Made by a program: the position numbers and the translations under genes
Assembly (NCBI GenBank): GCA_022793815.1
Contig: JAAWDP010000001.1
Location: forward strand, 1-56,050
Length of the DNA: 56,050 nucleotides
Reading direction: 5' to 3'
Source: Clostridia bacterium
Lineage (GTDB): Bacteria; Bacillota; Clostridia; Christensenellales; Pumilibacteraceae
Notes under the pieces: model-generated
Told to the model about the DNA's origin: nothing
The model's database searches: none
The model's input: the letters and a program-made list of their open reading frames with translations, nothing else
In this document: piece after piece, positions 18,050-26,981 of the stretch
Position numbering within the stretch: position 1 is the stretch's first letter
Layout: the number at the start of each line of letters is the position of its first letter

Positions 18050-21000
18050 TTATTTTCCCTCCTGTGCAAGCGTTTCCGTCGCTTCTTTCTTGCGTTTTGG
18101 CCAGAACACAGCCAATATCCAAATCACGCAGCCGCCGCAAACGAGAATATTTATATCCACTATAAGTATCTGCCACCACTGCCACGAATTCACCGTGAAC
18201 GCCGTTACGGTTGTTTCTCCCTCCTCCGGAACGTACTGCGAGCCTTGGTATTTCGACGACAGCCAGCTGTAAAGAATGTGGTGCACCGCCTCGCGCATGC
18301 GGTATTGAAGGCGGTTGGACGACTTGCTTTCCGAGTAAGTTATGTTGTATTCGGAAGCCAAACCTATCGCCATACCCAAATCGCCGCCGGCGCGGAGCTG
18401 CTCGTCGGGAGTGCCTTTCGGTCCCGTAGTCCAATCGGTGTCGACCAAGCCGTTAAAGCCCCATTCTTTTCTGAGCACACCCGTTATAAGCGCTTCGCTT
18501 CCGCCCGCCCAGAGCGCGCCCACGCCGCTGAACGAAGTCATTATTCCGCTTGCTTTTTCTTCCTGAACCGCGCGTTGGAACGGCTTTAAATAGATTTCCC
18601 GAAGCGCCTGTTCGGAGAGCCATGCACTGTGCACGTACCGATAATCTTCCGCTTCGTTGAGCGCAAAGTGTTTAATCTCCACGCTGCAACCTTTATTCTG
18701 AATGCCGCGGACAAGTTCGCACAGCATTCGCGAAGTCATGTAAGTATCTTCCGACATATACTCGAAGTTTCTGCCGCAGAAAGGGCTGCGGTGGATATTT
18801 ACGCCGGGTCCGAACACCGATTGAGCGTTGAGCGCAATCATTTCGTTGCCGAACGCAAGCGCGTATTTATATACGAGGTCTTTGTTCCAGCTTTGCGCGA
18901 GCAGTACGGAATTGGGATTGCCCGTGCCGCGCGGCGTGCCGTTGTAACCCTTTATCTGAATAATCGAGTCGTAAGAATACAGACGGGGTTTTCCCACGGA
19001 ATTGACTTCTTTATTGCCCGAGTGAGCCGGTCCGAGGAGATTGTACGCCTCATCGAAGGTAATTTGGTTGAGCACTGCGTCCCACTGCTCTGCGCCGAAG
19101 TCCGCGCCGAGTTTCAGCCCCAGCTCGGTGACTACGCCGTTTTCGGCAAGTTTGAGACCGCTGTTTTGCCCCCAAGTCACTTTTTCGCGGTGAGTCGCTT
19201 CGCCGAATGCGTCTACTTCGGCATTATCCCATGCCTCGGCTTTCGCCGCGGAATACGTGAGCGCGGAATTTGCTTTTTCGGTGAGCGCACGGTTTTTAAC
19301 CGCCGCGGTTCGCTCGGGAATTGCATACCCCTCCGTAAAGTCTGCGCGCGACATGAACGGTATACCTGCGTTATACCCCGTTTCCATACCGTCGACGGAG
19401 AATCCGTCCAACGCGCTGTCGCCCGTAAAAAGATTGGTAACCTCGACGCCGGTATATTTGTCCGTCTTGATTTTTATCGTTTCGGACACGTTGAATTCAA
19501 CAACTGCGTCCGCGCCTTGTTCGCCGCCCTCGAAATCCGCTTTCTTGACGTTGTGCGAATCGGTCATGAGTTTCACATAATATTTGCCCTGCTCGAGCTC
19601 GTAACCGATATGTCCGTTACCGTTTTTATCGTAGCAGTCGTAGGACGTGAAATCGTCGCAATCTACCGTGACGGTTACGGTATCGCTTTCGCCGGCTGCC
19701 AGCACTTTTGTTTTTGCAAATCCGACCAGCGATACGTAAGATTTTTCTATGCCGCCTTTCGTATACGGCACGGTCACGTAAGCCTCCACGACGTCTCTGC
19801 CCTTTTTATTGCCCGTGTTGGTAACTTCGACAGTTATGTTTATCTCGGTTTTTTCTGTGATTTCGCTGCCTGCGCCGGGAGTTATCTCTTTTATTTTCCA
19901 ATCGAAAGTCGTATAAGAAAGACCGAATCCGAACGGATATTGCACTATCGCGTTATAACCCGTATGTCCCTCGCCGTAAACCGCGGTTTTATCCGCGCCG
20001 TTCCAAACGCCGCACGAATCCGCCGTTTCGTACCACTTATAGCCGACGTAGATACCCTCGACATAATCGACGCCGTGTCCGTCCTTTGTGCCTGCGTAAC
20101 TGCCGTAGCCGAACCAATTGCCCCAAGCCGCGGGATGCGTTTTAAAATCGTAAGCCGCGGTATCCACAAGCTTACCCGACGGAGTTTCTTCCCCGTAAAG
20201 CAATGCGGGGATAGCGGACGCGGCGCGTGTTCCCGTAAGACCGACGACAAGGCATGCGTCGAGTCCTTCTATTCTTTCCAGAAACTCGAACTCCATGATA
20301 TTGCCCGTATTGACGATTACCACGGTCTTTTCGAAGTTCTTTCCCACCCAAGCGAGCATTTCTTCTTCCTCGGCGGAAATTTGCAGATAGTTCCTTTCCG
20401 AATCGTTCATAGCCGCGCCGCGCTTTTTCTGAGAGGACGGCATATCCATGCCTTCCAAAGCGTTGCGCGAAATAACGACTATTGCCGTGTCCGAATAGCT
20501 TTTCGCTTCGTCGAGCAGCGATTGCGTATAACGGGAAAACGGCGGCTCGCTTATCACGGGCACGTCGCTTTTTGCGATATTGTTTGCGTCGGCGATTCCG
20601 AAAACGGGTTTCAGATAGTTTTTATAAAACTCGGGCAATGCCGGATTGCAGCTTATGCCGTAGCGTTTCAACGCCGTAAGCAAATCGACAAGCTCGTGCG
20701 TGCTTCCGTCCTCGGGCCGCACCATGCCCGACGTGCCGTTACTGAGCGCGCCGTACACCCAATCCACGCTGCCGTAACCGAACACGTTTACTTTCTTGTC
20801 GGTATTCGGATTGAGCGGCAGAACATTGTTTTCGTTTCTGACGAGCACGCTGCCTTCCGTCTGCACGCGCGCCGCCATCTTCTGCCCCGCTTCCTGCGCG
20901 GCGGTGACAGCCTCGCTGTCAGTTATAGGCGGAGCCAGATATGCCGTTATCTGCATACTGTACTTCGTCGCATAAGCATTGCCTATGCACAAGCCTATTA

Positions 21001-21067
21001 TCAGCACTGCCGTGACGGCACAGCAGACTATTTTGCCGATTAGGCTTTTCGTCTCTTTCTTTACCAT
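18050..21067 (-). CDS. Membrane-anchored GH3 beta-glucosidase with permuted domains
   Basis: 1005 residues. Hydrophobic helices near residues 10-30 and 965-985 flank an extracellular enzyme. The domain order is inverted relative to classic GH3 enzymes: the C-terminal-type (alpha/beta) domain comes first (VLVRNENNVLPL at about 58, VVIVNTGNIMEFE), then a fibronectin-III-like domain (about 395-510), then the TIM-barrel domain (RNFEYMSEDTYM, KHFALNEAED, and NGLVDTDW near 875, where the Asp before Trp is the expected nucleophile). Such permuted GH3 enzymes are known in Ruminococcus-type bacteria. It should release glucose or a related sugar from a beta-glycoside. The promoter at 21171-21199 has upstream direct repeats that may bind the adjacent LytTR regulator. 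Confidence 0.9.
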   Translation of the reverse strand: MVKKETKSLIGKIVCCAVTAVLIIGLCIGNAYATKYSMQITAYLAPPITDSEAVTAAQEAGQKMAARVQTEGSVLVRNENNVLPLNPNTDKKVNVFGYGSVDWVYGALSNGTSGMVRPEDGSTHELVDLLTALKRYGISCNPALPEFYKNYLKPVFGIADANNIAKSDVPVISEPPFSRYTQSLLDEAKSYSDTAIVVISRNALEGMDMPSSQKKRGAAMNDSERNYLQISAEEEEMLAWVGKNFEKTVVIVNTGNIMEFEFLERIEGLDACLVVGLTGTRAASAIPALLYGEETPSGKLVDTAAYDFKTHPAAWGNWFGYGSYAGTKDGHGVDYVEGIYVGYKWYETADSCGVWNGADKTAVYGEGHTGYNAIVQYPFGFGLSYTTFDWKIKEITPGAGSEITEKTEINITVEVTNTGNKKGRDVVEAYVTVPYTKGGIEKSYVSLVGFAKTKVLAAGESDTVTVTVDCDDFTSYDCYDKNGNGHIGYELEQGKYYVKLMTDSHNVKKADFEGGEQGADAVVEFNVSETIKIKTDKYTGVEVTNLFTGDSALDGFSVDGMETGYNAGIPFMSRADFTEGYAIPERTAAVKNRALTEKANSALTYSAAKAEAWDNAEVDAFGEATHREKVTWGQNSGLKLAENGVVTELGLKLGADFGAEQWDAVLNQITFDEAYNLLGPAHSGNKEVNSVGKPRLYSYDSIIQIKGYNGTPRGTGNPNSVLLAQSWNKDLVYKYALAFGNEMIALNAQSVFGPGVNIHRSPFCGRNFEYMSEDTYMTSRMLCELVRGIQNKGCSVEIKHFALNEAEDYRYVHSAWLSEQALREIYLKPFQRAVQEEKASGIMTSFSGVGALWAGGSEALITGVLRKEWGFNGLVDTDWTTGPKGTPDEQLRAGGDLGMAIGLASEYNITYSESKSSNRLQYRMREAVHHILYSWLSSKYQGSQYVPEEGETTVTAFTVNSWQWWQILIVDINILVCGGCVIWILAVFWPKRKKEATETLAQEGK

Positions 21068-21170
21068 TTCCCTTTTTGTTGCCTCCGAATTTATTTTACC
21101 CGTTTATGCAAAAACGAGGCGCACGGGCGCTTTGTCTGCCGACGAAGCGTAATTCCCGCAAGCTGCCTCG

Positions 21171-21199
21171 ATAATAAACTTTCGGAGAAAATTTAACAA
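21171..21199 (-). promoter_or_regulatory. Promoter of the GH3/propeller operon
   Basis: TTGTTA (21194-21199), 17 bases, TATTAT (21171-21176) on the minus strand. The imperfect -35 box fits an activator-dependent promoter. Confidence 0.55.
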
Positions 21200-21212
21200 C
21201 GTGAAATTCGTG

Positions 21213-21241
21213 CTCGGTAGATTTCGGCGCGCACTCGGTAG
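21213..21241 (-). promoter_or_regulatory. Two direct repeats upstream of the GH3 promoter, candidate LytTR site
   Basis: CTCGGTAG occurs at 21213-21220 and 21234-21241, start-to-start 21 bp (two helical turns), with flanking similarity CGYRCTCGGTAG. Paired direct repeats with this spacing are typical of LytTR regulators, and the adjacent genes encode one. The nearer repeat ends 13 bp before the -35 box. The sequence itself matches the published LytTR consensus only partly. Confidence 0.45.
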
Positions 21242-21243
21242 TG

Positions 21244-22620
21244 TCAAGCGGTCGGCACGGGAAACACGAGATTGAGGTTGAATATATTGTTTTCGGCGGT
21301 AAGCGACATTTCGCCGCCGTATTTTTTGCATAGCATGGATATGCTTTTCATTCCGTAACCGTGTTCGGTCTTATTCTCTTTCGTGGTCTTGGGCAGGTTT
21401 TCTTCGAATTCGAGTGCGCCCTCGTAATAGTTGTAAGTGTTTACTATGACAAACGAACCGACGGCTTTTATGTTCAAATTGACGGTGCGCCTGTCGCCGT
21501 CGAGTTTGCTGACGGTTTCCACGGCGTTATCCAAAATATTTCCGAACAGTGCGTACAAATCGGACGGGCTGATAAAATCGAGCTGCTTGCCGTCGGCTAT
21601 GCAAAGAATCTTTACGCCGCTGCCGTTGCACTGCAAACTCTTTTCGGATATTATGACGTCCAGCGCTTCGTTGCCCGTCTTTACGTCGCAGTCGTAAACG
21701 GAAATTACATCTTCGAGCTCGCGTATCACGTCTCCGGACAGCGAATTTTTGCCGCCCATTTTGCGAATCTGATGTTTCAGGTCGTGACACTTCTGATTGA
21801 CAAGGTCGATGTTTTCTTTGAAAACGGCGTACTGTCTGCGCTTTTCATTCCATAGCTTGGTAACGGTGTCCAAGTCGTTTTTGAGTTTGCCGCGCTTGTC
21901 CATGGCGTGTTGCAAATACAGCGCAAACACACAGCAGAAAATATTATACAAGTCGAGCAGAATTATATACTTTGACAGCGTAGGCATATCCTTTGCGTCG
22001 TTACGGCAGAAATAGGTTATAATCGCGCTGAGCACTATATCGAAAAACAGAATTATCGCCGCCGTAATAAACGACTTCATATTGGTGAGTCCCGTTTCCT
22101 TTATGCTTCTGAGGCGGGGTGCGGCAAACAGAAAGCCGAAGAAATAAACCAAGCCGTAAATATACAGATAGGAAAATGCGAGTAAAGCCCCTCCGCCGAA
22201 AAACGCGCTGAGAATATTGCCGTCGGCGGGAATCTCGGGAACGGTGTCGCCGTATATGAGATTGCCTGCCGGCGAACCGAGTATGAGCGTGTAAAAATCG
22301 AATATAGTGTAAGCGATATGCTGCAAAGTGTAAGCGACAACGGCGCAAAAGAACACCGTGCGCCAATTTTCGTCAAAGCAAAATTTTATAGCCAGAGCGC
22401 TTACGAGAAACATGGACAGAAACATAACCGAACACCACACTGCATTGTACGCAACTATCGGGACTGCGAATGCAAACCCGAAGCACAGAAACAGTGCGCC
22501 CGCAAGACGCAAGAGAAATTTCCGCCTGCGTTTCAGTCGGAATACGGCAAGACTTTCCGCTATTACGAGTTCGAGCATAAATACCGCCCGATACCAAAAC
22601 AATGCCGTAAGCGCGTACAT
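21244..22620 (-). CDS. AgrC-like GHKL sensor histidine kinase
   Basis: 458 residues. The N-terminal half (about 1-235) is a polytopic membrane sensor with six or seven hydrophobic helices. A coiled linker leads to the dimerisation/phosphorylation helix with KCHDLKHQI (about residue 280; one of its His residues is the phosphoacceptor) and a GHKL ATPase domain with the N box DLYALFGNILDNAVE and the G box HGYGMKSI. This architecture is that of AgrC/ComD/VirS sensors, which often read peptide signals; no peptide precursor gene was found nearby. Its ATG overlaps the stop of the response regulator by one base (TAATG). Confidence 0.9.
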   Translation of the reverse strand: MYALTALFWYRAVFMLELVIAESLAVFRLKRRRKFLLRLAGALFLCFGFAFAVPIVAYNAVWCSVMFLSMFLVSALAIKFCFDENWRTVFFCAVVAYTLQHIAYTIFDFYTLILGSPAGNLIYGDTVPEIPADGNILSAFFGGGALLAFSYLYIYGLVYFFGFLFAAPRLRSIKETGLTNMKSFITAAIILFFDIVLSAIITYFCRNDAKDMPTLSKYIILLDLYNIFCCVFALYLQHAMDKRGKLKNDLDTVTKLWNEKRRQYAVFKENIDLVNQKCHDLKHQIRKMGGKNSLSGDVIRELEDVISVYDCDVKTGNEALDVIISEKSLQCNGSGVKILCIADGKQLDFISPSDLYALFGNILDNAVETVSKLDGDRRTVNLNIKAVGSFVIVNTYNYYEGALEFEENLPKTTKENKTEHGYGMKSISMLCKKYGGEMSLTAENNIFNLNLVFPVPTA

Positions 22621-23327
22621 TATGCTTTCCCTCCGTGGAAGTCGGCTATATCTTTAAGCAGCTGTTTTTTTCTCGCACGGCTGACCGAAAATTTTTCTCC
22701 GCCTGCGGTTACGGTATAGCCGTCGATAGCCGTGACGTGACGAAGGTTGACGAGCGTGTAATTGTTACAGCGCGAAAAACCACCTTTTAGCAGCTGTTCC
22801 CCTATTTTTTTGAGCGAGCCCGTGGCTTCGACGATACCGTCGAATGTGTGAAACGCGAGGCTGTGATTCATTATTTCGACGAATTTGACGGAAGAGACGG
22901 CAAGCATTACCGTGTCGCTCTTTCTTTGCAGCACAACGGTTTCTTCCGTTCTTGCGGCGATTCGTTTGAGAGCGCGGGACATTTTGATTTTGAACGATTC
23001 GTAAACCACGGGTTTGACGATAAAGTCGGTAGCATCCACTTCATAACCGTTTACGGCGTATTTGGCAAACTCGGTGACGAAGATTATTACGGCGCGGCTG
23101 TCTGTTCTGCGCAATCTTTTCGCCGCTTCCATTCCGTCCATAACAGGCATTTCCACATCGAGAAACACTACGTCAAACGACTGTTTCGCATCCAAACAGA
23201 AAGTTCTGCCTTCCCTGTATTCGAAAATTTCGAAATCCGTCGCATTCTTTTCGCCGTAATACAAAACAGATTCTTTCAGTTTTCTTATGCATTCGGCATC
23301 ATCGTCGACAATCGCTATTTTATACAT
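22620..23327 (-). CDS. LytTR-family response regulator
   Basis: 235 residues: a receiver domain (1-120) with acidic DDDAE at the start, phosphoacceptor Asp in FLDVEMPVMDG (about 57) and the conserved Lys in FIVKPV, followed by a LytTR DNA-binding domain (about 135-230; FVEIMNHSLAFHT, FSRCNNYTLVNLRHV). It acts with the downstream GHKL kinase. LytTR proteins bind pairs of direct repeats; the best candidate site here lies directly beyond the kinase gene, upstream of the GH3 operon. It has its own promoter (23416-23445). Confidence 0.93.
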   Translation of the reverse strand: MYKIAIVDDDAECIRKLKESVLYYGEKNATDFEIFEYREGRTFCLDAKQSFDVVFLDVEMPVMDGMEAAKRLRRTDSRAVIIFVTEFAKYAVNGYEVDATDFIVKPVVYESFKIKMSRALKRIAARTEETVVLQRKSDTVMLAVSSVKFVEIMNHSLAFHTFDGIVEATGSLKKIGEQLLKGGFSRCNNYTLVNLRHVTAIDGYTVTAGGEKFSVSRARKKQLLKDIADFHGGKA

Positions 23328-23415
23328 GCGAACCTCTTTAAGCGATTTTGAAACCGTACGCTCACCCGTTTCCTCGGCAATAATATTCGTTCTTTCGTGT
23401 GCGGTTTACGAAAAT

Positions 23416-23445
23416 ATAATAACAAGCGCGGACGGAAAATGTCAA
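23416..23445 (-). promoter_or_regulatory. Promoter of the two-component operon
   Basis: TTGACA (23440-23445), 18 bases, TATTAT (23416-23421) on the minus strand. Confidence 0.65.
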
Positions 23446-23463
23446 GCAAATAAATCTTTTGTT

Positions 23464-23495
23464 TTAAAAAAAGCCGCGGCAACCGCCATCGGCTT
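23464..23495 (-). terminator. Terminator after ypsA
   Basis: AAGCCG (23471-23476) and CGGCTT (23490-23495) with inner GC pairing, followed on the minus strand by seven T, just after the ypsA stop. Confidence 0.75.
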
Positions 23496-23500
23496 ACTTT

Positions 23501-23992
23501 TTAAAACGATACTATTCGCATATCCTTGTTGTCGCGTCTTGCCTTTTCCAACGTATTGAAAGTACCGCCGCGCTTTTCGCCGTCCCAGACCGCAAGCACG
23601 AAATCGGCACGGCTTACCATATATGCGTTGCGCTTCATCATGCAGCCGCGCGTATAGTGCGGACTCAGCGTCACAACCGCGTCCGCCTTATCCAAAATCC
23701 TTTTATATCTGTTTACGGCATTCACGTCCCAGCCGCGCGTCTGTTCGGGGCACGGAACGGCGCATTCCAGCGTGATATGCGGATAACGGGATTTTGCCGA
23801 AAGCACCGCTTCGGCACAGAAAGTATCCGCGCCCTGCGCCATACCCGTTATGAAATGTCCGTAGCCATCGCAGACAAGACGCTCCACCTCCGCCGAAATG
23901 TGCGCTTTGAGACGCTCGCATTCGGGTGCGGATTCGTCGCTGCCCCACGGAAAACGTGCGGGACGGTTGCCCGTAAAGCAACAGCATTTCAC
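23501..23992 (-). CDS. ypsA: YpsA-like SLOG-family protein (DUF1273)
   Basis: 163 residues. The start CCCFTGNRPARFPWG and the segments FITGMAQGADTFCAE and SRADFVLAVWDG are typical of the DUF1273/YpsA group of SLOG Rossmann-like folds, which bind nucleotide-like ligands. In Bacillus subtilis YpsA affects cell division and stress resistance; the biochemical role is unknown. It overlaps the gpsA stop by four bases (ATGA), so the two are translationally coupled. A terminator follows. Confidence 0.85.
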   Translation of the reverse strand: MKCCCFTGNRPARFPWGSDESAPECERLKAHISAEVERLVCDGYGHFITGMAQGADTFCAEAVLSAKSRYPHITLECAVPCPEQTRGWDVNAVNRYKRILDKADAVVTLSPHYTRGCMMKRNAYMVSRADFVLAVWDGEKRGGTFNTLEKARRDNKDMRIVSF

Positions 23993-24954
23993 AGGTAAAA
24001 TTCCTCCTTGGCATTGCGGTCGAACAGCCTTGCAAGCGCCTGCTTGGGCGGCGTATTATGTAAAACCAGTTCGTGCACCTGCTTGGTTATGGGCATGTCT
24101 ACGCCGTATTTTTCCGCGAGCAGCGTAAGCGCGCCTGCGGTTGCCACTCCTTCCGCAAGGCGGTCGAATTTTTCGCCCTTCGCATACAATTCGCCCCACA
24201 TACGGTTATGGGAATATTTCGAAAACAGCGTGGTTTCGTAGTCGCCGAGGTGGCAAAGTCCGTAAGCCGAAAACTCGCTGCCGCCGAGCGCTTTCGTAAG
24301 GCGCGCAACCTCTCTCGCTCCGCGCGACATGAGCGGTCCTTTGAGTTCACCGAGGTTCATGCCGTCCAAAATACCGGCGACTATGCCCATGACGTTTTTT
24401 GCCGCCGCTCCGACTTCCGTGCCTATTATGTCGCCGCCGTAGTAAAAGCGAATCAAATCGCTTTTAAAGCAGTCTGCAAGTCCGCGCGTAAGGTCTTTAC
24501 GGTACGAGTCGATAACCATGCAATTGGGTATGCCCTTTACAAACGACTGGATATGTCCCGGTCCGACCCATACCGCGATATTATCGCGGTCTATTCCTTC
24601 TTCGATTGCAACTTCGCTCAAACGCTTGCCGGTGCTTTCCTCTATGCCCTTCATGCAAAGCACGAAAGTTTTGCCCTTTATATCGCAACGTGTAACGCGC
24701 TTCAAAAAGCCGCGCAGTCCCTGCGAGCTGATTGATATTATCACGGTGTCGGCGTTTGCGACGGCAAACTCCAAATCGCTTGTGAGCGTTATGCCGTCGG
24801 GAAATTCGACGTATTCGTTCTTGCGCTCGCGCAGCAGTACGTCGTAACTGGGCGTACCCTCCGTACCCCAGCTTATCACCTTATTTCCCAGTCTGTAATT
24901 GTACCAGGCAAGGAACGAACCCCACCTGCCGCAACCGAGTACCGATACTTTCAT
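23989..24954 (-). CDS. gpsA: NAD(P)H-dependent glycerol-3-phosphate dehydrogenase
   Basis: Reduces dihydroxyacetone phosphate to sn-glycerol 3-phosphate, the backbone of phospholipids. 321 residues with the N-terminal dinucleotide loop LGCGRWGS, VGPGHIQSF, the catalytic Lys in EVGAAAKNVMGI, SRGAREVARL and a GLCHLGDYETT segment near the usual GLGDLxxT. It follows the 371-aa membrane protein gene by 15 nt and is coupled to ypsA downstream. Confidence 0.93.
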   Translation of the reverse strand: MKVSVLGCGRWGSFLAWYNYRLGNKVISWGTEGTPSYDVLLRERKNEYVEFPDGITLTSDLEFAVANADTVIISISSQGLRGFLKRVTRCDIKGKTFVLCMKGIEESTGKRLSEVAIEEGIDRDNIAVWVGPGHIQSFVKGIPNCMVIDSYRKDLTRGLADCFKSDLIRFYYGGDIIGTEVGAAAKNVMGIVAGILDGMNLGELKGPLMSRGAREVARLTKALGGSEFSAYGLCHLGDYETTLFSKYSHNRMWGELYAKGEKFDRLAEGVATAGALTLLAEKYGVDMPITKQVHELVLHNTPPKQALARLFDRNAKEEFYL

Positions 24955-24969
24955 ATAAGCGCTCTCCGA

Positions 24970-26085
24970 TTATTGATTTTTGCTTGTCAGCTGTTTGGCG
25001 TAATCCGGCAGCAGTACGTTATTGTAATAGTCGGTAAGCGACCATTCCGTGCCCTCGATGCGGCCGAGACTTTTCCAGACGCCCGGATAGTTATTGTCGA
25101 ACGCCGCATACAAGTCGTTTGCGGCAAGCGTCGCCGTCATTCTGTACATATTATCCGCAAAACGCGCCAGCGAACGCACCACGTAAAGCCTGCCGAGAGT
25201 TTCCCACGGCGTAGAATGTTTCATTTTGTCCAGAGCGTATGTTTCGATGGCGTCGAATTTCTCCTCTATCGCCGTGATAAGCAGCGGACGGGTATTTCCC
25301 TTTGCCGCAAGCGGCGCAAAAAAGTCGCTTTCGGGGTCAAGACGGATGAGTCCGAGTTCCCTTTCGGTCATGGACGAATAGTTCTTTCCGCCCGCGGTTT
25401 CGAAATCGTATGCCACCATTGCCGAAAGCATGTTGAGTATTTCCGTAAACATTATAACGTTGTTTTCGGTTATTTCGAGTTCGCGGTTGTAAAACAGCGA
25501 CGTGGCGTTGTCGGTCGTGCTCAAAACGCCGTCGATTATCATTCCCGAACGCTTGTCCGTTTCGCAGCGCGCCGTATAATTGTATCCGACAAGGCTGTCG
25601 CGATAGTTGTAAAACGAAGGATGATAATAGTAATAGGGCTGATGACTGACGTTGTAGCGGCTTATTTCGTCGTTATGTTCGGCGATACGGTACAGCGACA
25701 GATAGCGCTGGGTATGTTCTATTATCTTATCCGCATAAAAAGCCTTATCCTCTTTGTCCTCGGCTTTGCCGTAAAGGGATATTGCGAGCTCGCAAGATAC
25801 GTAGCATGCGGAAACATACCGCGAGTCCAGCGGCGCGGGGGTTTCGGAATATTTCTTTTCGTTGAGAGCGATATAACTTTCGGCGCTTTCGAGCGCGCGT
25901 GCTTTCATGTTAAGGCTCATATACGCTTTCATGGCATCATAGGGAAAGAATACCACGATAAGCGAAACAATCAAAACAAGCGCGGCAACAGTCGAAACTA
26001 CCGTTCTGACGGCGGTTCTCGCTATGAGCGCGCCTGTATTTTCGGGTTCTGCGGCATTATCCGCGACGTTTTCCGTTTCCGTCAT
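24970..26085 (-). CDS. Single-pass membrane protein, unknown function
   Basis: 371 residues. An acidic cytoplasmic N-terminus (1-24) is followed by one transmembrane helix (about 26-50) and a large extracellular, mostly helical region rich in Tyr and Asn (for example SHQPYYYYHPSFYNYRDS). The helical pairs resemble TPR-like packing, but no repeat was confirmed. No catalytic motif was recognised. It is the first gene of an operon with gpsA and ypsA. GGAGG lies 14 bases upstream of the ATG, further than usual. Confidence 0.75.
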   Translation of the reverse strand: MTETENVADNAAEPENTGALIARTAVRTVVSTVAALVLIVSLIVVFFPYDAMKAYMSLNMKARALESAESYIALNEKKYSETPAPLDSRYVSACYVSCELAISLYGKAEDKEDKAFYADKIIEHTQRYLSLYRIAEHNDEISRYNVSHQPYYYYHPSFYNYRDSLVGYNYTARCETDKRSGMIIDGVLSTTDNATSLFYNRELEITENNVIMFTEILNMLSAMVAYDFETAGGKNYSSMTERELGLIRLDPESDFFAPLAAKGNTRPLLITAIEEKFDAIETYALDKMKHSTPWETLGRLYVVRSLARFADNMYRMTATLAANDLYAAFDNNYPGVWKSLGRIEGTEWSLTDYYNNVLLPDYAKQLTSKNQ

Positions 26086-26160
26086 TACGCTTTTTCAAGA
26101 CCTCCGAAAGATACTTATGCCCTGCCGCGTATAGGACGTACCGACAGCGGCATCGGTTAA

Positions 26161-26190
26161 AGTATATCACAGAGGACGAGCGCGTGTCAA
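26161..26190 (-). promoter_or_regulatory. Promoter of the 371-aa protein - gpsA - ypsA operon
   Basis: TTGACA (26185-26190), 18 bases, TATACT (26161-26166). The -35 box overlaps the stop of the upstream lipoprotein gene. Confidence 0.65.
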
Positions 26191-26876
26191 TTCTTTACGG
26201 CGATTACCTCGGCGGTTTTTCTGTTCAGGAGTACGGCGAGATTCTTTTCGCCCATAAACGCAACGTACCAAAAATAGCCGCCCTCGGCATTTATGGGATT
26301 GGCAATAAGGCGCACATAGATTTCGCAGTCGAACGAATTGCCGCGGCGAATGGGTTTCAAATCCGCCTGCAATGCCTTTATCGCGGCGTCGAGAGCTTTG
26401 TCCGCGTCTATATCGTCGTCCTCGACGACGTTCTTCAAAGCGACGGTTTCGTCGACGCTGCCGCTCTTTACGTTTACGGTAAGCTCTGCTTCGTGCGTGC
26501 GCGCGGCAATTTCCACCGAATAGGTTTCTCCGAACGGGTGCATACTCATTACTCCCGTAAACTCGTTGCCGTTTATGCTTACCGTGTAGTTATAGAGCTT
26601 GTTGGGAATAAACTCACGAGGCGTTACGGTTATGACGGTGAATTCGCGTTTCTTCTCCGCCGTGCCGTCCGCGGAAAACGGGTCCTCGCGCAAACCGCTT
26701 ACGGCGCTCACGGAAAAATTATCCCCCGCGCCTTCATAAACGGCGTCGCGGATTTCGGAAATCGACGAATCGTATTTCGCGACAGTTCCGCCGCAGCCGA
26801 CGGCGGTGAGAGTGAGCAAAAATGCCGTGGCGGCGGCAAGGAATACGCATACTTTTTTGAATATGTTTTTCATCAT
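26187..26876 (-). CDS. Putative lipoprotein, unknown function
   Basis: 229 residues from the double ATG at 26876. The signal peptide ends in LTAVGCGG, a lipobox. The mature part is acidic with beta-strand character and a C-terminal segment GGYFWYVAFMGEKNLAVLLN. No family was recognised. There is no ribosome site; TATACA stands six to nine bases before the two ATGs, so the transcript may be nearly leaderless. A longer ORF from 26939 would add a hydrophobic stretch upstream but overlaps the preceding terminator. Confidence 0.65.
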   Translation of the reverse strand: MMKNIFKKVCVFLAAATAFLLTLTAVGCGGTVAKYDSSISEIRDAVYEGAGDNFSVSAVSGLREDPFSADGTAEKKREFTVITVTPREFIPNKLYNYTVSINGNEFTGVMSMHPFGETYSVEIAARTHEAELTVNVKSGSVDETVALKNVVEDDDIDADKALDAAIKALQADLKPIRRGNSFDCEIYVRLIANPINAEGGYFWYVAFMGEKNLAVLLNRKTAEVIAVKN

Positions 26877-26932
26877 ACCGTATGTATACTTAAACAATGC
26901 GAAAAATATGACAAAATGCCGAAAGGCGTCGA

Positions 26933-26973
26933 AAAACAAAAAACCGAGCCGTGAGGCTCGGTCGGGTTATTGT
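26933..26973. repeat. 41-bp direct repeat, copy 1
   Basis: Perfectly identical to 28771-28811. It contains the whole terminator hairpin plus flanking bases, including CAATAA, which is the end of the last V-ATPase gene in the other copy. Confidence 0.95.
26938..26962 (-). terminator. Terminator of the GT52-like lipoprotein gene (repeat copy 1)
   Basis: ACCGAGCC, loop GTGA, GGCTCGGT with six T on the minus strand. Identical to the V-ATPase terminator at 28776-28800. Confidence 0.9.
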
Positions 26974-26981
26974 ATTAATTA

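Noticed and set aside
18050-21067. Inverted GH3 domain order as an assembly error
   Set aside because: The frame is open throughout, and permuted GH3 enzymes of this layout are known.
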